This document shows positions 22,068-31,651 of a stretch of DNA of 61,909 bases, piece after piece (the stretch's first letter is position 1; every line of letters begins with the position of its first letter). The DNA lies in contig NZ_QEIO01000052.1 of the NCBI RefSeq assembly GCF_003336425.1, positions 1 through 61,909 on the forward strand, in the 5' to 3' direction. The translations under genes were made by a program, and so were the position numbers. Below the pieces are notes generated by a model. That model saw nothing but the letters and a program-made list of their open reading frames with translations. It searched no databases and had not been told where the DNA came from. This stretch comes from Marinitenerispora sediminis. GTDB lineage: Bacteria > Actinomycetota > Actinomycetes > Streptosporangiales > Streptosporangiaceae.

Positions 22068-22925
22068 ATGCCACGCGGTTACGGAAGCCATCGAAGATCC
22101 GCGGCAGGCCGAGAGAGCGGCGCGCGACGGCGGCGGCGGGCCGCACGCCGCGCGCCGAAACGGCCGTCAACCTGGCGGCGACCGCTCATCGGCGCGGCCG
22201 CCGCCATCCCCGTCGGACTCGGCCTCGCGGCAGCACTCACCTTCGCTGGGCTTCCCGCGCAGGACGCCGCCCGGGACCCCGGCAGCCAGCAGGCCGCCGT
22301 CCCCGACGACGCGCTGACGCCCGAGGAGGACTTCTTCCCCAGCACCGACCCCTCCGCGCCGCCCGCCACCCGCCCTTCGGACCCCGCGGACGAGAGCGCG
22401 CAGACCAGCGCCGAGATCAACGTCGAGCCGTCCGCCTCGCCCACCGGCTCCTCCGCCCCCGAGGACGCGGAGCCCCGTGACGGCGGCTCGGACGACTCCG
22501 ACCGCGGCGGCCGGCCCGGCCGGGGCGACTGGTCGCCGCCCGACGGCCCCTCCGGTGGCTCCTCGCTCACCGCGGCCGTGGTGGACCTGGTGAACGACGA
22601 GCGCTCCCGGGCCGGCTGCCCCGACCTCCGGGTGGACGGCCGGCTGACCGCCGCCGCGCAGGGGCACAGCGAGGACATGGCCCGACGCGACTACATGGAC
22701 CACGTCAGCCCCGAGGGCGAGGGGCCGGGCGACCGCGCCGCCGCCGTCGGCTACTCGGCGTGGTCCGGCGAGAACGTCGCGGCCGGCTACCGCACCGCCC
22801 AGGACGTCATGAACGGCTGGATGAACAGCGACGGGCACCGCGCCAACATCCTGAACTGCGACAACCGGGCCATCGGGGTCGGCGAGGCCGACCGCTACTG
22901 GACCCAGATGTTCGGCCGGGAGTAG
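22068..22925 (+). CDS. Membrane-anchored CAP/SCP domain protein
   Basis: 285 residues. A very basic N-terminus ([14 protein letters not shown]), one membrane segment (about residues 40-60, PLIGAAAAIPVGLGLAAALT), a disordered Ser/Pro/Asp-rich linker of about 105 residues, and a C-terminal CAP domain (TAAVVDLVNDERSRAGCPDL, HSEDMARRDYMDHVS, GENVAAGY, GHRANILNC). CAP domains are extracellular; bacterial ones have no agreed reaction. Two Cys residues (one near the start of the domain, one after HRANILN) could pair. ATG 22068 has GAACGGGGGCACG upstream. Confidence 0.88.
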   Translation: MPRGYGSHRRSAAGRESGARRRRRAARRAPKRPSTWRRPLIGAAAAIPVGLGLAAALTFAGLPAQDAARDPGSQQAAVPDDALTPEEDFFPSTDPSAPPATRPSDPADESAQTSAEINVEPSASPTGSSAPEDAEPRDGGSDDSDRGGRPGRGDWSPPDGPSGGSSLTAAVVDLVNDERSRAGCPDLRVDGRLTAAAQGHSEDMARRDYMDHVSPEGEGPGDRAAAVGYSAWSGENVAAGYRTAQDVMNGWMNSDGHRANILNCDNRAIGVGEADRYWTQMFGRE

Positions 22926-22950
22926 CCCGGCGGCGGCCCGCCCCGCACGC

Positions 22951-22982
22951 GTCCGGCACCCGGGGCGACCCAGGTGCCGGAC
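22951..22982. terminator. Bidirectional hairpin between CAP gene and leuA
   Basis: Perfect 10-bp arms GTCCGGCACC (22951-22960) and GGTGCCGGAC (22973-22982) with a 12-nt loop between two convergent genes. No T-run. Confidence 0.7.
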
Positions 22983-23001
22983 GGAGAGGTCAGGCCGCCT
23001 G

Positions 23002-24859
<1,858 letters not shown>

Positions 24860-24926
24860 CACGGTAGCAGACCGGTCCGCGTGACCGGGCTCACGCCCGG
24901 CGCCGGGCCACGCGGACCGCGGGCGC

Positions 24927-26093
24927 TCACCCGGCGGTGGCGAGCCGGCCGGCGACGTCGGCGGGCAGCGCCGCCCACCGGGCGACCGGGCGGGCGGCGA
25001 GCACGGCGGCCGCGCCCGCCTCCGACGCTCCGGCGGCGGCGAGCGCCGCACGCAGCTGCGTCTCGGGCAGCGTGTTCAGCCAGCGCAGCCACAGCCGCGC
25101 GCGACCGGCCGCGGAGGGCCGCCCGTACGCGCGCAACCGGGCCATCCCGCCGTCGGGGAAGACCTCCAGCCGCAGCCGGGTGGCCGGGCGGGGGTCGGCG
25201 ACCGCGAACCGGTGCCGGGTGTCCGGCAGCAGGGCGGTGCGCTCCAGGAGGGGGAACCACGCCGCGGGGTCCGCCGGGTCGGCGGCGCTCTCGTCGCAGC
25301 CCGCCACCCGCGCGGCGCCCGGCGCGTTGAACAGGAAGTAGCTCGTGTCCAGCTCCAGCAGCCGGACCTCGCCGTGCGCGGCGAGGCAGAGCTCCACCCA
25401 GTCGTTCCCGGGTCCGCGGCGGCGCGCGTTCTCCCAGCCCTCCCCCATGTTGCGGGTGAGGCCGGGGGCGATGAGGTTGGCGGGTGAGGAGTAGAACTGG
25501 TCGCTGCACCCGGCGACGCCGCCGCCGTTCTCCAGCGCGGCGAGGTCCAGCCCTTCCGTGACGAGGAACCGGGGGTCGGCGACCGGTTCGCCGTGCACCC
25601 GGAACCGGGCGACGCCGCCGTCCGGGTAGATCGAGAGCCGCACGTGCGTGTAGCGGTGCGGGTCGGCGACCGGGAACGGGTTGGCGGCGTCGCCGCGGAC
25701 CGGCGACCGCGGTACGAGGGTGGTCCACTCGGCGGCGGCGAGGGCGTCCGCGCCGGGGTACCCCTCGACGCCGGCGGCCTCGACCGAGACCTCCGGCGGG
25801 TAGTTGCCCGTGAACCACGAGGTGTCCACGACCACGCCGCGCACGACCCCCGGGATGCCGAGCCGCACGATCGCGTGGTCGTGACCGGGGGTGCGCCGGC
25901 GCCGGGTCTCCCATCCGTCGTAGACCTTGCCCTTGTGGCCGAAGGCGGACGGGTCGAACGCGGCGGCGCCGGGCCGGACGAGGTTCTCGCGTTCGGCGAA
26001 GGACTCGTCGTTGGCGTGGACGACGGCGCCACCGAGCGTCCGGAGGGCGAGGTCGGGCAGCCGGAGGAATGCCGGGGGATCGTGGTCGGGCAC
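24927..26093 (-). CDS. alc: Allantoicase
   Basis: Hydrolyses allantoate to ureidoglycolate and urea. 388 residues with the two homologous allantoicase beta-domains: FGHKGKVYDGWETRRRR...VVDTSWFTGNYPPE, then APGLTRNMGEGWENARRRGPGNDW...LDTSYFLFNAP. The last about 55 residues (LRWLNTLPETQLRAALAA...) resemble the N-terminus of OHCU decarboxylase (VNALPVERCRAEFARC in the UraD of this window) and form an extension or degenerate fusion. GTG 26093 is 6 bp after the gcl stop; last gene of hyi-glxR-gcl-alc. Confidence 0.92.
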   Translation of the reverse strand: MPDHDPPAFLRLPDLALRTLGGAVVHANDESFAERENLVRPGAAAFDPSAFGHKGKVYDGWETRRRRTPGHDHAIVRLGIPGVVRGVVVDTSWFTGNYPPEVSVEAAGVEGYPGADALAAAEWTTLVPRSPVRGDAANPFPVADPHRYTHVRLSIYPDGGVARFRVHGEPVADPRFLVTEGLDLAALENGGGVAGCSDQFYSSPANLIAPGLTRNMGEGWENARRRGPGNDWVELCLAAHGEVRLLELDTSYFLFNAPGAARVAGCDESAADPADPAAWFPLLERTALLPDTRHRFAVADPRPATRLRLEVFPDGGMARLRAYGRPSAAGRARLWLRWLNTLPETQLRAALAAAGASEAGAAAVLAARPVARWAALPADVAGRLATAG

Positions 26094-26099
26094 GTGGGG

Positions 26100-27836
26100 T
26101 TACCTCACTCCTGTTGTCGCGGTCTCCTGCTCGGGAAGCGGTTCGAACTCCACGACCGCGTCGATGGACGCGCCGTGCGGCGTGTTGGCCTCGCGGTCGA
26201 TCATGATCTCCACGAGGACCGGCCGCGACGTCGCCCGGGCCCGTGTGCGCGCCCACTCCAGGGCTGCCCGGACCTCCCCGGGGTCGGTCACCCGCCGGCC
26301 GGAGCAGCCGTAGCCCTCCATGATGCGGACGTTGTCGGTCCCGTACTCGTCGTAGTGGATGTCGACCTCGTAGTTCATGCGGTAGGGGATCTCGGCCTGG
26401 CGGATCAGGCCGAGGTACTCGTTGTTCAGCATGACGATGACGAAGGGCACGTCGTACTGCGCGGCGACGGCCAGCTCCTCCACCATGAAGTGGAAGCCGT
26501 AGTCGCCGACGACCGCGACGACGTCGGCGTCGGGCTCGGTGGCGTGCAGCGCCCGCCGCACGCCGATCGCGGCGGGGATCTCCCAGCCGAGCGGGCCGGC
26601 CTGGCCGCACACCTGGTAGCGCCGGGGACGGGCCGCCCGCTGGTGCTGCCCGCCCCAGATCTGGTAGAGGCCGATGGCGGTCACCACGTAGGTGTCGTCG
26701 TCGAACACCTCGTTGATCTCCCGGTACACCCGCGGGGCCTTGATGGGCACGGTGTCGAAGTCGTCGCGCCGGGTCAGGGTGCTCCGCAGCGTCTGGACGC
26801 GCCGCGCCCAGGGACCGGGCGCCCGGCCGGCACCGCGGCGCCGCGCCTCCTCCAGCAGGGCGCGCAGGAACAGCCGGGTGTCGGAGACGATTCCGAGGTC
26901 GGGCGGGAAGACCCGGCCGATCTGGGTGGGCTCGATGTCGACGTGGATGAACGCGCGGTCGCCGCGGTACACGTCGAGCGTGCCGGTGTGCCGGTCACCG
27001 AAGCGGGCGCCGAGCGCGAGCACGAGGTCGGACTCCAGGAAGGAGGCGTTGCCGTACCGCTGGGAGGTCTGGATGCCGGTCATGCCGGCGAACAGCGGGT
27101 GCCGCTCGTCGAGGGCGCCTTTGCCCATGAGGGTGACCTGGACCGGGATCTGCAGGTACTCGGCCAGTTCCACGAGTTCGGTGTGCGCCCCGCCGGAGAT
27201 CACCCCGCCGCCGGCGAGCAGCAGCGGCCGCTCGGCGGCCAGCAGCATGTCCAGCGCCCGGACCACCCGGGGGCGGTGCGGAGCGGCCTCGGGCACCGGC
27301 AGGGGGGCGTCGAGTGCGGGGTCCCAGGGGATGGCCTCGCGCTGGACGTCCAGCGGGAGGTCGATGAGCACCGGTCCCGGCCGCCCGGACCGGGCGGTGC
27401 GGAACGCCTCCCGGAAGATCCACGGCGCCTGGGCGGCCTCTTTGACCTGCACGGCCCACTTGGTGACGGGCTCCGCGATCCGCACGATGTCGACCGCCTG
27501 GAACGCCTCCTGGTGCAGCTTGGAGCTGACCGCCTGGCCGGTGACGCACAGGATCGGGACGGAGTCGGCCTGCGCGGTGTACAGACCGGTGATCATGTTG
27601 GTACCGGCCGGTCCGGAGGTGCCCACCGCGACCCCGACCCCGCCGGTGGTGCGGGCCCAGCCGTCGGCCATGTGGGCGGCGCCCTCCTCGTGCCGGACGA
27701 TCAGGTGGTCGACGCCGCTGCCGCGCAGCGCGGCGTAGAACGGCAGGATCGCGGCGCCGGGGCAGCCGAAGACGGTGTCGACGCCCTCGGAGCGCAGGAC
27801 GTCGACGACGGCGGACATGACGGGGACGGATAGCAT
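26100..27836 (-). CDS. gcl: Glyoxylate carboligase (tartronate-semialdehyde synthase)
   Basis: ThDP enzyme condensing two glyoxylates to tartronate semialdehyde and CO2. 578 residues. Family-specific blocks match E. coli Gcl: GTSGPAGTNMITGLYTAQADS, KLHQEAFQAVDI, HVDIEPTQIGRVFPPDLGIVSD, QVCGQAGPLGWEIPAAIGV and NNEYLGLIRQAE. The ThDP-magnesium motif is VVGDYGFHFMVEELAVAA...LNNEYL. In E. coli Gcl the catalytic Glu of ThDP enzymes is replaced by Val51 (RHVEGA); here the text is RHEEGA, so residue 50 is Glu. ATG 27836 follows AAGGG. The upstream gap to glxR holds 28-bp repeats. Confidence 0.88.
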   Translation of the reverse strand: MLSVPVMSAVVDVLRSEGVDTVFGCPGAAILPFYAALRGSGVDHLIVRHEEGAAHMADGWARTTGGVGVAVGTSGPAGTNMITGLYTAQADSVPILCVTGQAVSSKLHQEAFQAVDIVRIAEPVTKWAVQVKEAAQAPWIFREAFRTARSGRPGPVLIDLPLDVQREAIPWDPALDAPLPVPEAAPHRPRVVRALDMLLAAERPLLLAGGGVISGGAHTELVELAEYLQIPVQVTLMGKGALDERHPLFAGMTGIQTSQRYGNASFLESDLVLALGARFGDRHTGTLDVYRGDRAFIHVDIEPTQIGRVFPPDLGIVSDTRLFLRALLEEARRRGAGRAPGPWARRVQTLRSTLTRRDDFDTVPIKAPRVYREINEVFDDDTYVVTAIGLYQIWGGQHQRAARPRRYQVCGQAGPLGWEIPAAIGVRRALHATEPDADVVAVVGDYGFHFMVEELAVAAQYDVPFVIVMLNNEYLGLIRQAEIPYRMNYEVDIHYDEYGTDNVRIMEGYGCSGRRVTDPGEVRAALEWARTRARATSRPVLVEIMIDREANTPHGASIDAVVEFEPLPEQETATTGVR

Positions 27837-27983
27837 GTGGCACGCCCTTCACTTCATACGGGGAGAGGGGTTGCCCGCCGGTGGGAGCCGGGTGCGCCAA
27901 CACCCGGTGTCCCGGTCGTCCGGTCCCACCGGCGGTCGTCGGTCGTACGGGGCTGCGGCCCGCCCGGGACGGGAAGAGACGAC

Positions 27984-28108
27984 TTCCCGTTCACTCGCCA
28001 CGGGAGGCTCCTTCCCGTTCACTCGCCACGGGAGAGTCCTTCCCGTTCACTCGCCACGGGAGAGTCCTTCCCGTTCACTCGCCACGGGAGAGTCCTTCCC
28101 GTTCACTT
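27984..28108. repeat. 28-bp tandem repeat array, about 4.5 copies
   Basis: Units start at 27984, 28012, 28040, 28068 and 28096 (partial). Copies 2-4 are identical; copy 1 differs by two bases. On the minus strand each unit holds ACGGGA and TCCCGT arms around a 7-nt loop, so the array can form a row of small hairpins. It covers the 3' end of glxR and the start of the glxR-gcl gap. Because 28 is not a multiple of 3, the glxR frame reaches a stop in the second unit it enters. Not a CRISPR: there are no spacers. Confidence 0.9.
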
Positions 28109-28862
28109 GCAGTTCGGCACGGAAGCTGGCCTCGAAACGGCGTTCCCGCATGCTGGCGCTCTTGCGCTCCAGCACCGTGCTGCCGGCCATGCCGCCGCCC
28201 AGCACGGTGAACGCCCGCTCGGTGTCGACCCCGTGCGCCTCCAGGAAGACCAGAGCCTCGGCGACGAGCTGGATGTTGCCGGCCACGATGAGCTGGTTGG
28301 CCGCCTTGACGGTCTGCCCGGCCCCCGACGGGCCGACCCGGACCACGGTGCTGCCCATGGCCTCCAGCACCGGGCGCGCGGCCTCGACGTCGGCCTCCGC
28401 TCCGCCGACCATGATCGACAGGGTGCCGGCCACCGCCCCGGGCTCGCCGCCGCTCACGGGAGCGTCCAGCACCCGGAAGCCGCGCGCGGCCCCCTCGGTG
28501 GCGACGGCGCGGGCGGTTTCGGGCCGGACCGTGCTCATGTCGATGACGAGCGCGCCGGGGGCCGCGTGCGCGAACACCCCGTCCTCGCCGAGCAGCACCG
28601 CCTCGACGTCGGGCGAGTCCGGCACGATGGTGATGACGACCTGGGCGTCCTTGACCGCCGCGGCGACGGAGTCGGCGGCGATCCCGCCCTGGGCCGCGAA
28701 CCGCTCGGTCTTCTGCGGCGAGCGGTTGTACCCGGCCACCTGGAAGCCCGCCCGGACCAGGTTGAGGGCCATCGGCAGTCCCATCGTGCCGAGTCCGATG
28801 AAGGCGACGCGGCCCGGCCGGGCCTCGCCGGCGGTCGGCGGCGTCGGGTTCGCTGCGGTCAT
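28047..28862 (-). CDS. glxR: Tartronate semialdehyde reductase, C-terminally truncated
   Basis: 2-hydroxy-3-oxopropionate reductase of the beta-hydroxyacid dehydrogenase family; would reduce tartronate semialdehyde to D-glycerate. NAD(P)-binding GLGTMGLPMALNLVRAG, substrate motif DAPVSGGEPGA and catalytic-Lys helix GAGQTVKAANQLIV are all present. The frame gives 271 residues, but family members run to about 290-300 and the normal sequence stops at RRFEASFRAELQ (about residue 250). The remaining 21 residues come from the 28-bp repeats. So roughly 40-50 residues of the C-terminal helical domain are missing. Activity is doubtful unless another copy exists. ATG 28862; second gene of the hyi operon. 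Confidence 0.85.
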   Translation of the reverse strand: MTAANPTPPTAGEARPGRVAFIGLGTMGLPMALNLVRAGFQVAGYNRSPQKTERFAAQGGIAADSVAAAVKDAQVVITIVPDSPDVEAVLLGEDGVFAHAAPGALVIDMSTVRPETARAVATEGAARGFRVLDAPVSGGEPGAVAGTLSIMVGGAEADVEAARPVLEAMGSTVVRVGPSGAGQTVKAANQLIVAGNIQLVAEALVFLEAHGVDTERAFTVLGGGMAGSTVLERKSASMRERRFEASFRAELQVNGKDSPVASEREGLSRGE

Positions 28863-28904
28863 GTGGCTGATCGTCCTTCCTGCTGATGCGGTCCGGCGGC
28901 GCGC

Positions 28905-29705
28905 TCAGTGCGGCAGCCGGGCGAAACTCTCGGTGGTGGGCCCGGTCGGCCGGTACTCCAGGCCGACGCGGCCGGTGTAGCCGCGGGCCTGGGCGGCGGC
29001 GAGCAGCTCGTCCAGCGGCAGGGTGCCGGTGCCGGGTTCGCCGCGGCCGGGGTGGTCGGCGATCTGGATGTGGCCGAACTCGTGGGCGTGCGCGTCGACG
29101 ACGGCGGCGACGTCGTCGCCGTTGGCCGCGAGGTGGAAGAGGTCGGCGAGCAGCGCGACGTTGCGGGCGCCGACGGTGTGCGCGGCGCGGACGACGCGCA
29201 GCGCGTCGGCGGCGGTCTTCAGCGGGTAGTCGGGGGCTCCGCTGACCGGCTCGACGAGCACGGTGCCGCCGATGGCGGCCACCGCCTCGGCGGCCGCGGC
29301 GATGCTCTCGGCGGCCACCGCGTCGGACTCGGCGGCGGGCACGCCCGGCTCGCGCAACCCGTAGAGGGCGTTGAAACCGGTGGTGCCGAGCCGGTGGCCG
29401 ATCTCGACGACGACCGCGATGTTGTCGCGGAACTCGGCGGCGCGGGTCGGCGAGGAGAGCACGCCGCGCTCGCCGCCCGGCATGTCGCCGGCGAAGAAGT
29501 TGAGGCCGGTGAGCTGGACGCCGGCGTCCTCGACGGCCGCCGTGAACGCCGCCACTTCGGAGTCCTCGGGGACCGGGCGGTCGAAGGGCCACCAGAACTC
29601 GACGGCGTCGAACCCGGCGGCGCGCGCCGCGGCCGGGCGCCGCAGCAGCGGCAGTTCGGTGAAGAGCAGTGAGCAGTTCACGGTGTACCGCAGCGTGCGG
29701 CCCAC
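28905..29705 (-). CDS. hyi: Hydroxypyruvate isomerase
   Basis: 266-residue TIM-barrel protein of the Hyi/xylose-isomerase-like family, interconverting hydroxypyruvate and tartronate semialdehyde. Family traits: RYTVNCSLLFTELPLLRRPAAARAAGFDAVEFWWPF, GLNFFAGDMPGGERGVLS, VLVEPVSG, LLADLFHLAANGDD, GHIQIADHPGRGEPGTG and VGLEYRPTG with the metal-binding Glu and His residues. First gene of hyi-glxR-gcl-alc; a possible regulator site lies at 29745-29760. Confidence 0.92.
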   Translation of the reverse strand: MGRTLRYTVNCSLLFTELPLLRRPAAARAAGFDAVEFWWPFDRPVPEDSEVAAFTAAVEDAGVQLTGLNFFAGDMPGGERGVLSSPTRAAEFRDNIAVVVEIGHRLGTTGFNALYGLREPGVPAAESDAVAAESIAAAAEAVAAIGGTVLVEPVSGAPDYPLKTAADALRVVRAAHTVGARNVALLADLFHLAANGDDVAAVVDAHAHEFGHIQIADHPGRGEPGTGTLPLDELLAAAQARGYTGRVGLEYRPTGPTTESFARLPH

Positions 29706-29744
29706 GGCCCCACCTCCAGGCGCTCAGGATGCCCTCATCCACTG

Positions 29745-29760
29745 TTTCATATTGTGGAAA
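29745..29760. promoter_or_regulatory. Putative IclR-family operator upstream of hyi
   Basis: TTTCATATTGTGGAAA is a palindrome-like 16-mer 40-55 bp before the hyi start. Read on the minus strand it is TTTCCACAATATGAAA, which matches 11 of 15 positions of TTCTACAATCCGGAA before the IclR gene (37347-37361). Confidence 0.6.
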
Positions 29761-30073
29761 AGAGTTTTCGCTTTAGGGAATATCCCTGAGTCTGTGCGGT
29801 CGCCGCCTTCTTGTCAACCGCCTCCGTTTCCAGGGGCCGCGCCGTTCCGCCACCATGTGCCGAGTCTCGCAGGTGCCCACGCCCGGGTTCCGGGCCGTCC
29901 CGCGCAGCGCTCGCGCTGCCCGGTTCCGTTCCTCCCCCACCTGGACAACGGGCCCCGGCCTCTTCCCCGGTGACCGGCGCGGCCGGCGCCGGAGGCACCG
30001 GCCGCGGCCCGACCCACTCCGTCGCGCCATTGGCCGCGTTTCGGCGGGTGCGCCGTGCCGGCGGCCGGTCCGG
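29761..30073. other. Intergenic region with hyi promoter, no gene seen
   Basis: AT-rich start (GTTTTCGCTTTAGGGAATA) with the 13-bp near-palindrome AGGGAATATCCCT at 29775-29787, probably part of the hyi promoter. The remainder, to the end of the DsbA-like gene, shows no family-like frame. Confidence 0.5.
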
Positions 30074-30736
30074 TCAGCGGTCCGGCACCGCGCTGTCGGC
30101 GTAGGCGGTACGCAGCGCTTCCAGGAAGACGCCGACCGGTTGGGCGCCGGAGACACCGTAGGTCCGGTCAAAGACGTAGAACGGCACACCGCTGACACCG
30201 AGCCGCCGGGCCTCGCGGATATCGGCCGCCACCTCGGCGGCGTAGGCGTCGCCGAGGAGAACCCGGCGGACCTCCGCCTCCGGCAGACCGACCTCCCCGC
30301 CGAGCCGCACCAGGGTGTCGGCGTCGTCGACAGCCTCGCCCTCGGCGAGCTGGGCGGCGAGCAGGCGCTCATGCATCCGCCCACCCAGCCCGTGCTCGGC
30401 CGCCAGGTGGTTCACCCGATGCGCGTCCAGCGTGTTCACCGACATGGCACGGTCCAGGTCGTACTCCAGCCCCTCCGCCTCGGCGAGCTCACTGATCTGC
30501 CGGAGCATGGCCCGGACCTGCTCCGGCCCGGCGCCTGTCTTCTTGGCCGTCACCTCGCTGACGAGCTCACGCCGGCCCGGGGGAAGCGCGGGGTCGAGCT
30601 GGAAGCTGTGCCAGTGCAGTTCCACGGCGTCGGCGTGCTCGAACTGGTCAAGCGCGGCCTCCAGCCGCCGCTTGCCGATGTAGCACCACGCGCAGACGAC
30701 GTCGGACCAGATGTCGATACGCAGGTTCGCGCTCAC
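30074..30736 (-). CDS. DsbA-family (FrnE-like) oxidoreductase
   Basis: 220 residues, thioredoxin fold with an inserted helical domain. Active site CAWC at residues 15-18 inside IDIWSDVVCAWCYIGKRRLE, and the cis-Pro loop GVSGVPFYVFDRTYGVSGAQP. FrnE-type proteins are cytosolic dithiol oxidoreductases or isomerases. I chose GTG 30736 because it overlaps the stop of the small gene upstream as GTGA; GTG 30745 is the alternative. Divergent from an HxlR regulator, which probably controls it in response to redox or electrophile stress. Confidence 0.9.
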   Translation of the reverse strand: MSANLRIDIWSDVVCAWCYIGKRRLEAALDQFEHADAVELHWHSFQLDPALPPGRRELVSEVTAKKTGAGPEQVRAMLRQISELAEAEGLEYDLDRAMSVNTLDAHRVNHLAAEHGLGGRMHERLLAAQLAEGEAVDDADTLVRLGGEVGLPEAEVRRVLLGDAYAAEVAADIREARRLGVSGVPFYVFDRTYGVSGAQPVGVFLEALRTAYADSAVPDR

Positions 30737-30939
30737 AGGAGACACGTCCCGTCCGCGCAGACCGGGGCGGCCGAGCCGGTCCCCAGGAGGAGGAGTTCGG
30801 GCTCCGTCGCGGGCGCCGCGCCGGCGGCGGGTGCACCGGCCGGCGAGGAGAGCGTGACGTCACTCTCCTCCGCCCCTGATGCCGGCGGGGAGGACTGCGC
30901 GTGGGGCAGTGCGGTGCTGCGCGGTGGGAAAGCGGACAT
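30733..30939 (-). CDS. Small Cys-pair peptide coupled to the DsbA-like gene
   Basis: 68 residues: a disordered Ala/Pro/Ser-rich body (MSAFPPRSTALPHAQSSPPA start), a hydrophobic run ELLLLGTGSAAP, and a terminal VCADGTCLL with two Cys four residues apart. GGAG lies 5 bases before ATG 30939, and the stop overlaps the start of the DsbA-like gene as GTGA, so the pair is translationally coupled. No family recognised. It could be a redox partner, a substrate or a peptide precursor; translation is supported by the ribosome site and coupling only. Confidence 0.6.
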   Translation of the reverse strand: MSAFPPRSTALPHAQSSPPASGAEESDVTLSSPAGAPAAGAAPATEPELLLLGTGSAAPVCADGTCLL

Positions 30940-30980
30940 ACCAGCTCCAGCCAATAGTTACTTCTGGTGCGTAGCCCCAA

Positions 30981-30994
30981 CATACGTAAGTATG
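30981..30994. promoter_or_regulatory. HxlR operator candidate
   Basis: CATACGTAAGTATG is a 5-bp-arm inverted repeat (CATAC/GTATG) midway between the divergent HxlR and small-peptide genes, in an AT-rich stretch with AAGGAGG at 31006-31012 just downstream. Fits a short HxlR-family site. Confidence 0.6.
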
Positions 30995-31019
30995 GAGCGC
31001 GACGTAAGGAGGCACATTC

Positions 31020-31397
31020 ATGTCCGCCACCCACCTCCATGTGCCCGTGCCTGTTCCGGCCGACAACGACTGTCCGGTCCGCGAGGTTCTGGATATCGTC
31101 GGCAACAAGTGGAGCGTGATGATCGTGGTCCTGCTCGGTCGACGCAGCTACCGCTTCAACGAACTGCACCGCTCCATCGAGGGCATCAGCCAGCGCATGC
31201 TCACCCGCACCCTGCGCCTGCTCGTGCGCGACGGGCTCGTGGCCCGCACCGCCTATGCGACCGTGCCACCGCGCGTGGACTACGAACTCACCGACCTCGG
31301 CCGGACCCTGCTCGAACCACTGACCGCGCTCAGCGGCTGGGCCGACACTCACCGTGGCGACATCCGGGCGGCCCGGCAGCGCCACGACAGCGCCTAG
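31020..31397 (+). CDS. HxlR-family transcriptional regulator
   Basis: 125 residues, winged-helix MarR-like dimer. NDCPVREVLDIVGNKWSVMI carries the conserved Cys18 that senses aldehydes, quinones or oxidants in several HxlR proteins; FNELHRSIEGISQRMLTRTLRLL is the recognition helix region. Excellent ribosome site (AAGGAGG). It lies divergent to the small peptide/DsbA-like pair and is their likely regulator. It separates the two arms of the purine genes but is probably unrelated to them. Confidence 0.92.
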   Translation: MSATHLHVPVPVPADNDCPVREVLDIVGNKWSVMIVVLLGRRSYRFNELHRSIEGISQRMLTRTLRLLVRDGLVARTAYATVPPRVDYELTDLGRTLLEPLTALSGWADTHRGDIRAARQRHDSA

Positions 31398-31578
31398 CCA
31401 GTCGGCGCCTCGAACCGGCACGCGCCCTGCCGCGGTCCCGCGGCGCGGAACGGCGGCCCGAAACCGAGCGGGCGGCCGGGAAGGCGTGAAAGGTACGAAC
31501 ATCCGGCCGGGCGGCCCGGCACGGTTCGTCCGCACGCACGAAACCCGCCATCGGCGGACCGCCCGGCGCCGGGGACGG

Positions 31579-31609
31579 TTGACATGCGCACCCGGTGCGG
31601 GTCTAGATA
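31579..31609 (+). promoter_or_regulatory. Promoter of uraD-uraH-uricase
   Basis: TTGACA at 31579-31584 and TAGATA at 31604-31609 (spacer 19; CTAGAT one base earlier gives 18) match a housekeeping actinobacterial promoter, 42 bp before the uraD ATG. Confidence 0.6.
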
Positions 31610-31651
31610 GTCGCCATAGCCGCCGCGACACCCAGCGCACCTGGAGAGTCC

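Noticed and set aside
27984-28108. CRISPR-like repeat array
   Set aside because: Units are directly adjacent with no spacers and no cas gene is nearby; it is a tandem repeat.
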